DNA from: Apostichopus japonicus
Lineage: Eukaryota; Echinodermata; Holothuroidea; Aspidochirotida; Stichopodidae
Length of the DNA: 64,000 nt
NCBI RefSeq assembly: GCF_037975245.1
Contig: NC_092564.1
Coordinates: 10,642,484-10,706,483, forward strand
Direction: 5' to 3'
Both the position numbers and the translations under genes were made by a program. The notes beneath the pieces are model-generated. The model did not search any database, was not told the origin of the DNA, and saw nothing but the letters and a program-made list of their open reading frames with translations. Within the stretch, counting starts at the first letter, position 1; each line of letters starts with the position of its first letter. Positions 14,672 through 27,725 of this stretch are shown one piece after another.

Positions 14672-17600
14672 GAGAGTCTCGATCATCAGCTCGTACAGTG
14701 CGCGGAGCCATCGCGCCACTGTATGGACTGAGAGATTAGGTGGATTAACTAATACTTACAGCTCCCCGTGTATGCACTTGCTGTAAAAGATCGGCAAAAG
14801 ACGTCATCACCCGGGGTTCGAACCACGGATGCAAAAGAGAGTCTCGATCAGCAGCTCGTACAGTGCGCGGAGCCATCGCGCCACTGTATGGACTGAGAGA
14901 TTAGGTGGATTAACTAATACTTACAGCTCCCCGTGTATGCACTTGCTGTAAAAGATCGGCAAAAGACGTCATCACCCGAGGTTCGAACCACGGATGCAAA
15001 AGAGAGTCTCGATCATCAGCTCGTACGGTGCGCGGAGCCATCGCGCCACTGTATGGACTGAGATATTAGGTGGATTAACTAATCCTTACAGCTCCCCGTG
15101 TAGGCACTTGCTGTAAAAGATCGGCAAAAGACGTCATCACCCGGGGTTCGAACCACGGATGCAAAAGAGAGTCTCGATCATCAGCTCGTACGGTGCCCGG
15201 AGCCATCGCGCCACTGTATGGACTGAGATATTAGGTGGATTAACTAATCCTTACAGCTCCCCGTGTAGGCACTTGCTGTAAAAGATCGGCAAAAGACGTC
15301 ATCACCCGGGGTTCGAACCACGGATGCAAAAGAGAGTCTCGATCATCAGCTCGTACGGTGCGCGGAGCCATCGCGCCACTGTATGGACTGAGAGATTACG
15401 TGGATTAACTAATCCTTACAGCTCCCCGTGTAAGCACTTGCTGTAAAAGATCGGCAAAAGACGTCATCACCCGGGGTTCGAACCACGGATGCAAAAGAGA
15501 GTCTCGATCATCAGCTCGTACGGTGCGCGGAGCCATCGCGCCACTGTATGGACTGAGAGATTAGGTGGATTAACTAATCCTTACAGCTCCCCGTGTAGGC
15601 ACTGGCTGTAAAAGATCGGCAAAAGACGTCATCACCCGGGGTTCGAACCACGGATGCAAAAGAGAGTCTCGATCATCAGCTCGTACGGTGCGCGGAGCCA
15701 TCGCGCCACTGTATGGACTGAGAGATTAGGTGGATTAACTAATACTTACAGCTCCCCGTGTAGGCACTGGCTGTAAAAGATCGGCAAAAGACGTCATCAC
15801 CCGGGGTTCGAACCACGGATGCAAAAGAGAGTCTCGATCATCAGCTCGTACGGTGCGCGGAGCCATCGCGCCACTGTATGGACTGAGAGATTAGGTGGAT
15901 TAACTAATACTTACAGCTCCCCGTGTAGGCACTTGCTGTAAAAGATCGGCAAAAGACGTCATCACCCGGGGTTCGAACCACGGATGCAAAAGAGAGTCTC
16001 GATCATCAGCTCGCACAGTGCGCGGAGCCATCGCGCCACTGTATGGACTGAGAGATTAGGTGGATTAACTAATACTTACAGCTCCCCGTGTAGGCACTTG
16101 CTGTAAAAGATCGGCAAAAGACGTCATCACCCGGGGTTCGAACCACGGATGCAAAAGAGAGGCTCGATCATCAGCTCGCACTGTGCGCGGAGCCATCGCG
16201 CCACTGTATGGACTGAGATATTAGGTGGATTAACTAATACTTACAGCTCCCCGTGTAGGCACTTGCTGTAAAAGATCGGCAAAAGACGTCATCACCCGGG
16301 GTTCGAACCACGGATGCAAAAGAGAGTCTCGATCATCAGCTCGTACAGTGCGCGGAGCCATCGCGCCACTGTCTGGACTGAGTTATTAGGTGGATTAACT
16401 AATACTTACAGCTCCCCGTGTAGGCACTTGCTGTAAAAGATCGGCAAAAGACGTCATCACCCGGGGTTCGAACCACGGATGCAAAAGAGAGTCTCGATCA
16501 TCAGCTCGCACGGTGCGCCAAGCCATCGCGCCACTGTATTGACTGAGATATTAGGTGGATTAACTAATACTTACAGCTCCCCGTGTAGGCACTTGCTGTA
16601 AAAGATCGGCAAAAGACGTCATCACCCGGGGTTCGAACCACGGATGCAAAAGAGAGTCTCGATCATCAGCTCGTACGGTGCGCGGAGCCATCGCGCCACT
16701 GTATGGACTGAGATATTAGGTGGATTAACTAATCCTTACAGCTCCCCGTGTAGGCACTTGCTGTAAAAGATCGGCAAAAGACGTCATCACCCGGGGTTCG
16801 AACCACGGATGCAAAAGAGAGTCTCGATCATCAGCTCGTACGGTGGGCGGAGCCATCGCGCCATTGTATGGACTGAGAGATTAGGTGGATTAACTAATAC
16901 TTACAGCTCCCCGTGTAGGCACTTGCTGTAAAAGATCGGCAAAAGACGTCATCACCCGGGGTTCGAACCACGGATGCAAAAGAGAGTCTCGATCATCAGC
17001 TCGTACAGTGCGCGGAGCCATCGCGCCACTGTATGGACTGAGAGATTAGGTGGATTAACTAATACTTACAGCTCCCCGTGTAGGCACTTGCTGTAAAAGA
17101 TCGGCAAAAGACGTCATCACCCGGGGTTCGAACCACGGATGCAAAAGAGAGTCTCGATCATCAGCTCGCACGGTGCGCGGAGCCATCGCGCCACTGTATG
17201 GACTGAGATATTAGGTGGATTAACTAATACTTACAGCTCCCCGTGTAGGCACTTGCTGTAAAAGATCGGCAAAAGACATCATCACCCGGGGTTCGAACCA
17301 CGGATGCAAAAGAGAGTCTCGATCATCAGCTCGTACGGTGCGCGGAGCCATCGCGCCACTGTATGGACTGAGATATTAGGTGGATTAACTAATCCTTACA
17401 GCTCCCCGTGTAGGCACTTGCTGTAAAAGATCGGCAAAAGACGTCATCACCCGGGGTTCGAACCACGGATGCAAAAGAGAGTCTCGATCATCAGCTCGCA
17501 CGGTGCGCCAAGCCATCGCGCCACTGTATTGACTGAGATATTAGGTGGATTAACTAATACTTACAGCTCCCCGTGTAGGCACTTGCTGTAAAAGATCGGC

Positions 17601-20600
17601 AAAAGACGTCATCACCCGGGGTTCGAACCACGGATGCAAAAGAGAGTCTCGATCATCAGCTGGTACAGTGCGCGGAGCCATCGCGCCACTGTATGGACTG
17701 AGATATTAGGTGGATTAACTAATACTTACAGCTCCCCGTGTAGGCACTTGCTGTAAAAGATCGGCAAAAGACGTCATCACCCGGGGTTCGAACCACGGAT
17801 GCAAAAGAGAGTCTCGATCATCAGCTCGTACAGTGCGCGGAGCCATCGCGCCACTGTCTGGACTGAGATATTAGGTGGATTAACTAATACTTACAGCTCC
17901 CCGTGTAGGCACTTGCTGTAAAAGATCGGCAAAAGACGTCATCACCCGGGGTTCGAACCACGGATGCAAAAGAGAGTCTCGATCATCAGCTCGTACGGTG
18001 CGCGGAGCCATCGCGCCACTGTATGGACTGAGAGATTAGGTGGATTAACTAATACTTACAGCTCCCCGTGTAGGCACTTGCTGTAAAAGATCGGCAAAAG
18101 ACGTCATCACCCGGGGTTCGAACCACGGATGCAAAAGAGAGTCTCGATCATCAGCTCGTACGGTGCGCGGAGCCATCGCGCCACTGTATGGACTGAGATA
18201 TTAGGTGGATTAACTAATACTTACAGCTCCCCGTGTAGGCACTTGCTGTAAAAGATCGGCAAAAGACGTCATCACCCGGGGTTCGAACCACGGATGCAAA
18301 AGAGAGGCTCGATCATCAGCTCGTACAGTGCGCGGAGCCATCGCGCCACTGTATGGACTGAGATATTAGGTGGATTAACTAATACTTACAGCTCCCCGTG
18401 TAGGCACTTGCTGTAAAAGATCGGCAAAAGACGTCATCACCCGGGGTTCGAACCACGGATGCAAAAGAGAGTCTCGATCATCAGCTCGTACAGTGCGCGG
18501 AGCCATCGCGCCACTGTCTGGACTGAGTTATTAGGTGGATTAACTAATACTTACAGCTCCCCGTGTAAGCACTTGCTGTAAAAGATCGGCAAAAGACGTC
18601 ATCACCCGGGGTTCGAACCACGGATGCAAAAGAGAGTCTCGATCATCAGCTCGTACGGTGCGCGGAGCCATCGCGCCACTGTATGGACTGAGATATTAGG
18701 TGGATTAACTAATACTTACAGCTCCCCGTGTAGGCACTTGCTGTAAAAGATCGGCAAAAGACGTCATCACCCGGGGTTCGAACCACGGATGCAAAAGAGA
18801 GGCTCGATCATCAGCTCGTACAGTGCGCGGAGCCATCGCGCCACTGTATGGACTGAGATATTAGGTGGATTAACTAATACTTACAGCTCCCCGTGTAGGC
18901 ACTTGCTGTAAAAGATCGGCAAAAGACGTCATCACCCGGGGTTCGAACCACGGATGCAAAAGAGAGTCTCGATCATCAGCTCGTACAGTGCGCGGAGCCA
19001 TCGCGCCACTGTCTGGACTGAGATATTAGGTGGATTAACTAATACTTACAGCTCCCCGTGTAAGCACTTGCTGTAAAAGATCGGCAAAAGACGTCATCAC
19101 CCGGGGTTCGAACCACGGATGCAAAAGAGAGTCTCGATCATCAGCTCGTACGGTGCGCGGAGCCATCGCGCCACTGTATGGACTGAGATATTAGGTGGAT
19201 TAACTAATCCTTACAGCTCCCCGTGTAGGCACTTGCTGTAAAAGATCGGCAAAAGACGTCATCACCCGGGGTTCGAACCACGGATGCAAAAGAGAGTCTC
19301 GATCATCAGCTCGTACGGTGCGCGGAGCCATCGCGCCACTGTATGGACTGAGATATTAGGTGGATTAACTAATACTTACAGCTCCCCGTGTAGGCACTTG
19401 CTGTAAAAGATCGGCAAAAGACGTCATCACCCGGGGTTCGAACCACGGATGCAAAAGAGAGTCTCGATCATCAGCTCGTACGGTGCGCGGAGCCATCGCG
19501 CCACTGTATGGACTGAGATATTAGGTGGATTAACTAATCCTTACAGCTCCCCGTGTAGGCACTTGCTGTAAAAGATCGGCAAAAGACGTCATCACCCGGG
19601 GTTCGAACCACGGATGCAAAAGAGAGTCTCGATCATCAGCTCGTACGGTGCGCGGAGCCATCGCGCCACTGTATGGACTGAGAGATTACGTGGATTAACT
19701 AATCCTTACAGCTCCCCGTGTAGGCACTTGCTGTAAAAGATCGGCAAAAGACGTCATCACCCGGGGTTCGAACCACGGATGCAAAAGAGAGTCTCGATCA
19801 TCAGCTCGTACGGTGCGCGGAGCCATCGCGCCACTGTATGGACTGAGAGATTAGGTGGATTAACTAATCCTTACAGCTCCCCGTGTAGGCACTGGCTGTA
19901 AAAGATCGGCAAAAGACGTCATCACCCGGGGTTCGAACCACGGATGCAAAAGAGAGTCTCGATCATCAGCTCGTACGGTGCGCGGAGCCATCGCGCCACC
20001 GTATGGACTGAGAGATTAGGTGGATTAACTAATCCTTACAGCTCCCCGTGTAGGCACTTGCTGTAAAAGATCGGCAAAAGACGTCATCATTAGGGGTTCG
20101 AACCACGGATGCAAAAGAGAGTCTCGATCATCAGCTCGTACGGTGCGCGGAGCCATCGCGCCACTGTATGGACTGAGATATTAGGTGGATTAACTAATCC
20201 TTACAGCTCCCCGTGTAGGCACTTGCTGTAAAAGATCGGCAAAAGACGTCATCACCCGGGGTTCGAACCACGGATGCAAAAGAGAGTCTCGATCATCAGC
20301 TCGTACGGTGCGCGGAGCCATCGCGCCACTGTATGGACTGAGATATTAGGTGGATTAACTAATCCTTACAGCTCCCCGTGTAGGCACTTGCTGTAAAAGA
20401 TCGGCAAAAGACGTCATCACCAGGGGTTCGAACCACGGATGCAAAAGAGAGTCTCGATCATCAGCTCGTACAGTGCTCGGAGCCATCGCGCCACTGTATG
20501 GACTGAGAGATTAGGTGGATTAACTAATACTTACAGCTCCCCGTGTAGGCACTTGCTGTAAAAGATCGGCAAAAGACGTCATCACCCGGGGTTCGAACCA

Positions 20601-21779
20601 CGGATGCAAAAGAGAGTCTCGATCATCAGCTCGTACGGTGCGCGGAGCCATCGCGCCACTGTATGGACTGAGATATTAGGTGGATTAACTAATCCTTACA
20701 GCTCCCCGTGTAGGCACTTGCTGTAAAAGATCGGCAAAAGACGTCATCACCCGGGGTTCGAACCACGGATGCAAAAGAGAGTCTCGATCATCAGCTCGTA
20801 CGGTGCGCGGAGCCATCGCGCCACTGTATGGACTGAGATATTAGGTGGATTAACTAATCCTTACAGCTCCCCGTGTAGGCACTTGCTGTAAAAGATCGGC
20901 AAAAGACGTCATCACCCGAGGTTCGAACCACGGATGCAAAAGAGAGTCTCGATCATCAGCTCGTACGGTGCGCGGAGCCATCGCGCCACTGTATGGACTG
21001 AGATATTAGGTGGATTAACTAATACTTACAGCTCCCCGTGTAGGCACTTGCTGTAAAAGATCGGCAAAAGACGTCATCACCCGGGGTTCGAACCACGGAT
21101 GCAAAAGAGAGTCTCGATCATCAGCTCGTACGGTGCGCGGAGCCATCGCGCCACTGTATGGACTGAGATATCAGGTGGATTAACTAATCCTTACAGCTCC
21201 CCGTGTATGCACTTGCTGTAAAAGATCGGCAAAAGACGTCATCACCCGGGGTTCGAACCACGGATGCAAAAGAGAGTCTCGATCATCAGCTCGTACGGTG
21301 CGCGGAGCCATTGCGCCACTGTATGGACTGAGATATCAGGTGGATTAACTAATCCTTACAGCTCCCCGTGTAGGCACTTGCTGTAAAAGATCGGCAAAAG
21401 ACGTCATCACCCGGGGTTCGAACCACGGATGCAAAAGAGAGTCTCGATCAGCAGCTCGTACAGTGCGCGGAGCCATCGCGCCACTGTATGGACTGAGAGA
21501 TTAGGTGGATTAACTAATACTTACAGCTCCCCGTGTATGCACTTGCTGTAAAAGATCGGCAAAAGACGTCATCACCCGAGGTTCGAACCACGGATGCAAA
21601 AGAGAGTCTCGATCATCAGCTCGTACGGTGCGCGGAGCCATCGCGCCACTGTATGGACTGAGATATTAGGTGGATTAACTAATCCTTACAGCTCCCCGTG
21701 TAGGCACTTGCTGTAAAAGATCGGCAAAAGACGTCATCACCCGGGGTTCGAACCACGGATGCAAAAGAGAGTCTCGATC

Positions 21780-24720
21780 ATCAGCTCGTACGGTGCGCGG
21801 AGCCATCGCGCCACTGTATGGACTGAGATATTAGGTGGAATAACTAATCCTTACAGCTCCCCGTGTAGGCACTTGCTGTAAAAGATCGGCAAAAGACGTC
21901 ATCACCCGGGGTTCGAACCACGGATGCAAAAGAGAGTCTCGATCATCAGCTCGTACGGTGCGCGGAGCCATCGCGCCACTGTATGGACTGAGATATTAGG
22001 TGGATTAACTAATCCTTACAGCTCCCCGTGTAGGCACTTGCTGTAAAAGATCGGCAAAAGACGTCATCACCAGGGGTTCGAACCACGGATGCAAAAGAGA
22101 GTCTCGATCATCAGCTCGTACAGTGCTCGGAGCCATCGCGCCACTGTATGGACTGAGAGATTAGGTGGATTAACTAATACTTACAGCTCCCCGTGTAGGC
22201 ACTTGCTGTAAAAGATCGGCAAAAGACGTCATCACCCGGGGTTCGAACCACGGATGCAAAAGAGAGTCTCGATCATCAGCTCGTACGGTGCGCGGAGCCA
22301 TCGCGCCACTGTATGGACTGAGATATTAGGTGGATTAACTAATCCTTACAGCTCCCCGTGCAGGCACTTGCTGTAAAAGATCGGCAAAAGACGTCATCAC
22401 CCGGGGTTCGAACCACGGATGCAAAAGAGAGTCTCGATCATCAGCTCGTACGGTGCGCGGAGCCATCGCGCCACTGTATGGACTGAGATATTAGGTGGAT
22501 TAACTAATCCTTACAGCTCCCCGTGTAGGCACTTGCTGTAAAAGATCGGCAAAAGACGTCATCACCCGGGGTTCGAACCACGGATGCAAAAGAGAGTCTC
22601 GATCATCAGCTCGTACGGTGCGCGGAGCCATCGCGCCACTGTATGGACTGAGATATTAGGTGGATTAACTAATACTTACAGCTCCCCGTGTAGGCACTTG
22701 CTGTAAAAGATCGGCAAAAGACGTCATCACCCGGGGTTCGAACCACGGATGCAAAAGAGAGTCTCGATCATCAGCTCGTACGGTGCGCGGAGCCATCGCG
22801 CCACTGTATGGACTGAGATATTAGGTGGATTAACTAATACTTACAGCTCCCCGTGTAGGCACTTGCTGTAAAAGATCGGCAAAAGACGTCATCACCCGGG
22901 GTTCGAACCACGGATGCAAAAGAGAGTCTCGATCATCAGCTCGTACGGTGCGCGGAGCCATTGCGCCACTGTATGGACTGAGATATTAGGTGGATTAACT
23001 AATCCTTACAGCTCCCCGTGTAGGCACTTGCTGTAAAAGATCGGCAAAAGACGTCATCACCCGGGGTTCGAACCACGGATGCAAAAGAGAGTCTCGATCA
23101 TCAGCTCGTACGGTGCGCGGAGCCATCGCGCCACTGTATGGACTGAGATATTAGGTGGATTAACTAATCCTTACAGCTCCCCGTGTAGGCACTTGCTGTA
23201 AAAGATCGGCAAAAGACGTCATCACCCGGGGTTCGAACCACGGATGCAAAAGAGAGTCTCGATCATCAGCTCGTACGGTGCGCGGAGCCATCGCGCCACT
23301 GTATGGACTGAGATATTAGGTGGAATAACTAATCCTTACAGCTCCCCGTGTAGGCACTTGCTGTAAAAGATCGGCAAAAGACGTCATCACCCGGGGTTCG
23401 AACCACGGATGCAAAAGAGAGTCTCGATCATCAGCTCGTACGGTGCGCGGAGCCATCGCGCCACTGTATGGACTGAGATATTAGGTGGATTAACTAATCC
23501 TTACAGCTCCCCGTGTAGGCACTTGCTGTAAAAGATCGGCAAAAGACGTCATCACCAGGGGTTCGAACCACGGATGCAAAAGAGAGTCTCGATCATCAGC
23601 TCGTACAGTGCTCGGAGCCATCGCGCCACTGTATGGACTGAGAGATTAGGTGGATTAACTAATACTTACAGCTCCCCGTGTAGGCACTTGCTGTAAAAGA
23701 TCGGCAAAAGACGTCATCACCCGGGGTTCGAACCACGGATGCAAAAGAGAGTCTCGATCATCAGCTCGTACGGTGCGCGGAGCCATCGCGCCACTGTATG
23801 GACTGAGATATTAGGTGGATTAACTAATCCTTACAGCTCCCCGTGCAGGCACTTGCTGTAAAAGATCGGCAAAAGACGTCATCACCCGGGGTTCGAACCA
23901 CGGATGCAAAAGAGAGTCTCGATCATCAGCTCGTACGGTGCGCGGAGCCATCGCGCCACTGTATGGACTGAGATATTAGGTGGATTAACTAATCCTTACA
24001 GCTCCCCGTGTAGGCACTTGCTGTAAAAGATCGGCAAAAGACGTCATCACCCGGGGTTCGAACCACGGATGCAAAAGAGAGTCTCGATCATCAGCTCGTA
24101 CGGTGCGCGGAGCCATCGCGCCACTGTATGGACTGAGATATTAGGTGGATTAACTAATACTTACAGCTCCCCGTGTAGGCACTTGCTGTAAAAGATCGGC
24201 AAAAGACGTCATCACCCGGGGTTCGAACCACGGATGCAAAAGAGAGTCTCGATCATCAGCTCGTACGGTGCGCGGAGCCATCGCGCCACTGTATGGACTG
24301 AGATATTAGGTGGATTAACTAATACTTACAGCTCCCCGTGTAGGCACTTGCTGTAAAAGATCGGCAAAAGACGTCATCACCCGGGGTTCGAACCACGGAT
24401 GCAAAAGAGAGTCTCGATCATCAGCTCGTACGGTGCGCGGAGCCATTGCGCCACTGTATGGACTGAGATATTAGGTGGATTAACTAATCCTTACAGCTCC
24501 CCGTGTAGGCACTTGCTGTAAAAGATCGGCAAAAGACGTCATCACCCGGGGTTCGAACCACGGATGCAAAAGAGAGTCTCGATCATCAGCTCGTACGGTG
24601 CGCGGAGCCATCGCGCCACTGTATGGACTGAGATATTAGGTGGATTAACTAATCCTTACAGCTCCCCGTGTAGGCACTTGCTGTAAAAGATCGGCAAAAG
24701 ACGTCATCACCCGGGGTTCG
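21780..24720. repeat. Higher-order repeat: 9-unit (1485-bp) block duplicated in tandem
   Basis: Rare single-unit variants recur exactly 1485 bp (9 x 165) apart: TGGAATAAC at 21836 and 23321, CACCAGGGG (CAGGG at 22071 and 23556), CAGTGCTCGG at 22121 and 23606, CGTGCAGGC (variant base at 22361 and 23846), and CATTGCGCC (TTGCG at 22961 and 24446). The order of AATCCTT and AATACTT units between these markers is also the same. This is a recent block duplication, probably by unequal exchange. A related but more diverged block lies 1650 bp (10 units) upstream, with CAGGGG at 20421 and TTGCG at 21311. Confidence 0.9.
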
Positions 24721-25705
24721 AACCACGGATGCAAAAGAGAGTCTCGATCATCAGCTGGTACGGTGCGCCAAGCCATCGCGCCACCGTATGGACTGAGATA
24801 TTAGGTGGATTAACTAATACTTACAGCTCCCCGTGTAAGCACTTGCTGTAAAAGATCGGCAAAAGACGTCATCACCCGGGGTTCGAACCACGGATGCAAA
24901 AGAGAGTCTCGATCATCAGCTGGTACGGTGCGCCAAGCCATCGCGCCACCGTATGGACTGAGAGATTAGGTGGATTAACTAATACTTACAGCTCCCCGTG
25001 TAGGCACTTGCTGTAAAAGATCGGCAAAAGACGTCATCACCCGGGGTTCGAACCACGGATGCAAAAGAGAGTCTCGATCATCAGCTCGTACAGTGCGCGG
25101 AGCCATCGCGCCACCGTATGGACTGCGATATTAGGTGGATTAACTAATACTTACAGCTCCCCGTGTAGGCACTTGCTGTAAAAGATCGGCAAAAGACGTC
25201 ATCGCCGGGGTTCGAACCACGGATGCAAAAGAGAGTCTCGATCATTAGCTCGTACAGTGCGCGGAGCCATCGCGCCACTGTATGGACTGAGATATTAGGT
25301 GGATTAACTTATACCTACAGCTCCCCGTGCAGGCACGAGCTGTAAAAGATCGGCAAAAGACGTCATCACCGGGGTTCGAACCACGGATCCCAAAGAGGAT
25401 CTCGATCATCAGCTCGTACAGTGCGCCGAGCCATTTTTTTTTCTTTTCTTGGGAGATGAGCCCACTGGCTCACCCACGGACAACATTATTTACAATGGTA
25501 TTTTGTACAGAATTAAAACTTAAGTATGATTTGTTTTGACTAGAACATTAAACAATAATTACCTTAACATTTACTCATGTTTAAGTTAAGAAAAAACTAA
25601 ATTACTAAACACCACAGACACAAGAAAATATATACAAAGACAACAATGTCTAAAGCAAATTCAAAAGACCAGACCCTGATTACGTCAACACGTACTGTAT
25701 ACAAG

Positions 25706-27130
25706 TTAACCCCTATCCAGATGGTAAGTATAGCTGTTCGATTCTTTCTTTGAGAGCACAATATCGTTCTGTGTAAATATATTAAAAAACCGTGAGGTAT
25801 TGTTTTTGTGATAGTACACATCAAAAAGTAACCGAATTTTCTTCTTGAGTACATTGTGAAAAACTTTTTCAATATTACAAAGATAGTTATTATTGAGGCG
25901 AGATATTCTGCAATTCCAAATTGTACACTTATATATATTGAAGATGAAGTCACACAAAATTCCTACAATACAGTTGTTTTTACGGCCAAGACCCAGAAGG
26001 AACAACCCCTTCCATTCATCAAAATTAACTACCGGTTGTAAAGTATGCAACTTATTAACCAAAAAGTGCCATAAATTTTCGACTTCAGAACACTCAATAA
26101 AAAGATGAATAGTACTTTCGTTCGTGGTTTTGCAAAAGGTGCAGTAAGGAGAATCGGTTAATCCAAACTTGTACAATTTGTCGTTAGTGTAAAGAATATT
26201 ATGTAATACTTTGAAGTCGATATCGGCGTCCAAAGAAACACTTTGGAGAACGATATATGTTACTCCATCTATTAGAAAAATCAAGACTGGGAAAATGCTG
26301 CTTCCAGTATTCTTCGCCCTTGGGCGATGTGTTAAGATTGTCACGCAAAAGGCGTGGAGCTATTCTGCACGAAACTGAGGAGGCATCTATAATGTTTTTG
26401 CCATTTTGAAATTTTACAGTAGGAATATAGTCAATTTGCGTAGATACAATTGCATCAGAAGAAAATATATCACCTAACCAGTCAGAGGGGAAGGCGTGGA
26501 GAATGACATCGATATAATTCTGAACATCGGTTACTGTAAGGGGATTATCAGGATTAGCAAGCTCAATGCACTCATGCACGGCCTTGGCTGGCAGAGAAGT
26601 GGGTATAATCTCATACATCAGATCACTTACAGAAACGATACCACCTTTAATGAAGTGACGATTAAAAAGTGTTTGACTATCATTGTCAACAATCAGGGTA
26701 TTACTAAAGATAGGTTGATTGAGGATGTCTTCTCTGGTCTCTGGTATCCAGAAACGGCCTTGAATTAGCCGATCCCATGCTAACATGAGTTCACAGTAAT
26801 ACGGGCTTAGCTTATGAACAGATTTGCGGTTAGGAGTAATTTGAAAGATACCACGCCCAAAGGCTCATATCTTCATACATATTCAAAAAATACAACATTA
26901 ATTTTTGTAATTTAATATTAATGTTATTGCTTAATATCTTACTACAAAATTTAATTCTAAGAGCATCTCTTGTTAATTCAATGTCGCTCAAACTGAATCC
27001 CCCTCTTTCGATTGGTAAAAGCAAGTTAAGATACTTCATAGAAGGTTTTTTACCTCTCCATATAAAATCGACTACACTCTGACGTAATGTGGTGATAACC
27101 CGTCAGGGACTGGTAAAACAGTGGTCAAAT
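25706..27130 (-). pseudogene. LINE C-terminal region with zf-RVT-like motif
   Basis: Several overlapping minus-strand frames make up the post-RT part of the same LINE. About 27090-26830 reads VVDFIWRGKK then LLLPIERGGFSLSDIE. The frame 26786-26199 contains AWDRLIQGRFW and a long connector. The frame 26344-25706 contains YCTFCKTTNESTIHLFIEC followed by LWHF, matching the C-x2-C...H-x4-C arrangement of the zinc-binding zf-RVT domain found at the end of Tx1/L1-type ORF2. Frameshifts lie near 26800 and between 26340 and 26200. The region below 25700 is 3' untranslated sequence. Confidence 0.8.
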
Positions 27131-27170
27131 ATACTAAGCGAGTTACGATGAGCGAATTTATAATGAGACA

Positions 27171-27725
27171 TTAACCCTTAAAAGATAATTTTCTACCTTT
27201 CCATGTATTTAGTAATTTACGGCAGGAGGTAACTTTTTTCTCCCAATTTTCTTTTTCGATTGATTTTTTATCGTTACCAATAGCAACACCTAATACTGTA
27301 ATGAAATCTTTCCTCACAGGGAAGTCGAAATTGCTGGGATTAACATGGCTGCACCCAATGCTAAGTAATTCAGTTTTATCAATATTACAACTAGAGCCAG
27401 AAGCACGTTCATACAATTTAATTATGTTAAAAATAGAATAAATACTTGTGATACTAGACAAGAAAAAGGTAGTGTCGTCCGCATGCTGAAAAATTTTGGC
27501 TTCGACTTCACAAAATTTAATACCATGAATATATGGACAATTAATTATAGCTGCAAGAAACGGTTCGGCACAGAGAACATAGAGCATGGCTGAGAGTGGG
27601 TAGCCCTGCCGAACTCCCCTTTTGACAGGGAAGGTATCGGATATATAACCATTGTGCTTGATTCGGCCCTCGATATTGGTATAAAACAGTTTGATCCATT
27701 TTAGGAGCTTAGGGCCAAAACCCAA
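27171..27725 (-). pseudogene. LINE reverse transcriptase, C-terminal half
   Basis: This frame continues the preceding RT after a frameshift near 27715. RGVRQGYPLSAMLYVL is the conserved fingers/palm block. FQHADDTTFFL carries the catalytic Asp pair (HADD in place of the usual YADD), and KTELLSIG is the following block. The frame ends at a stop in GRKLSFKG. The homologous reading resumes in another frame below 27170. It is part of the same LINE copy and is not a separate gene. Confidence 0.85.

Larger units (their letters stand above)
1..25434. repeat. 165-bp tandem satellite array, about 154 units
   Basis: The same word GAGAGTCTCG recurs every 165 bases (1, 166, 331 and so on) without any interruption. 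I count 88 exact-length units to 14520, one 151-bp unit, 64 further units to 25230, one more full unit and a ~40-bp partial ending at 25434, so about 154 copies. The first unit has 86 G+C of 165 (52%), clearly richer than the A+T-rich flank. Units differ at a handful of recurrent sites (CGTAC/CGCAC, GGTGC/AGTGC, GATATT/GAGATT, AATCCTT/AATACTT, TAGGCA/TAAGCA), and the states are linked within units, giving subfamilies. The array begins before the window. It ends against the A-rich tail of a LINE, and the last two units are the most diverged. In the plus frame one TAA per unit blocks translation, so I do not see it as protein-coding. Confidence 0.98.

Noticed and set aside
1-25434. CRISPR array
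   Set aside because: The repeats are contiguous 165-bp units without unique spacers, far longer than CRISPR repeats, and in a eukaryotic context.
25597-26108. Several short open frames on both strands
   Set aside because: They are shadows of the minus-strand LINE C-terminal coding region.
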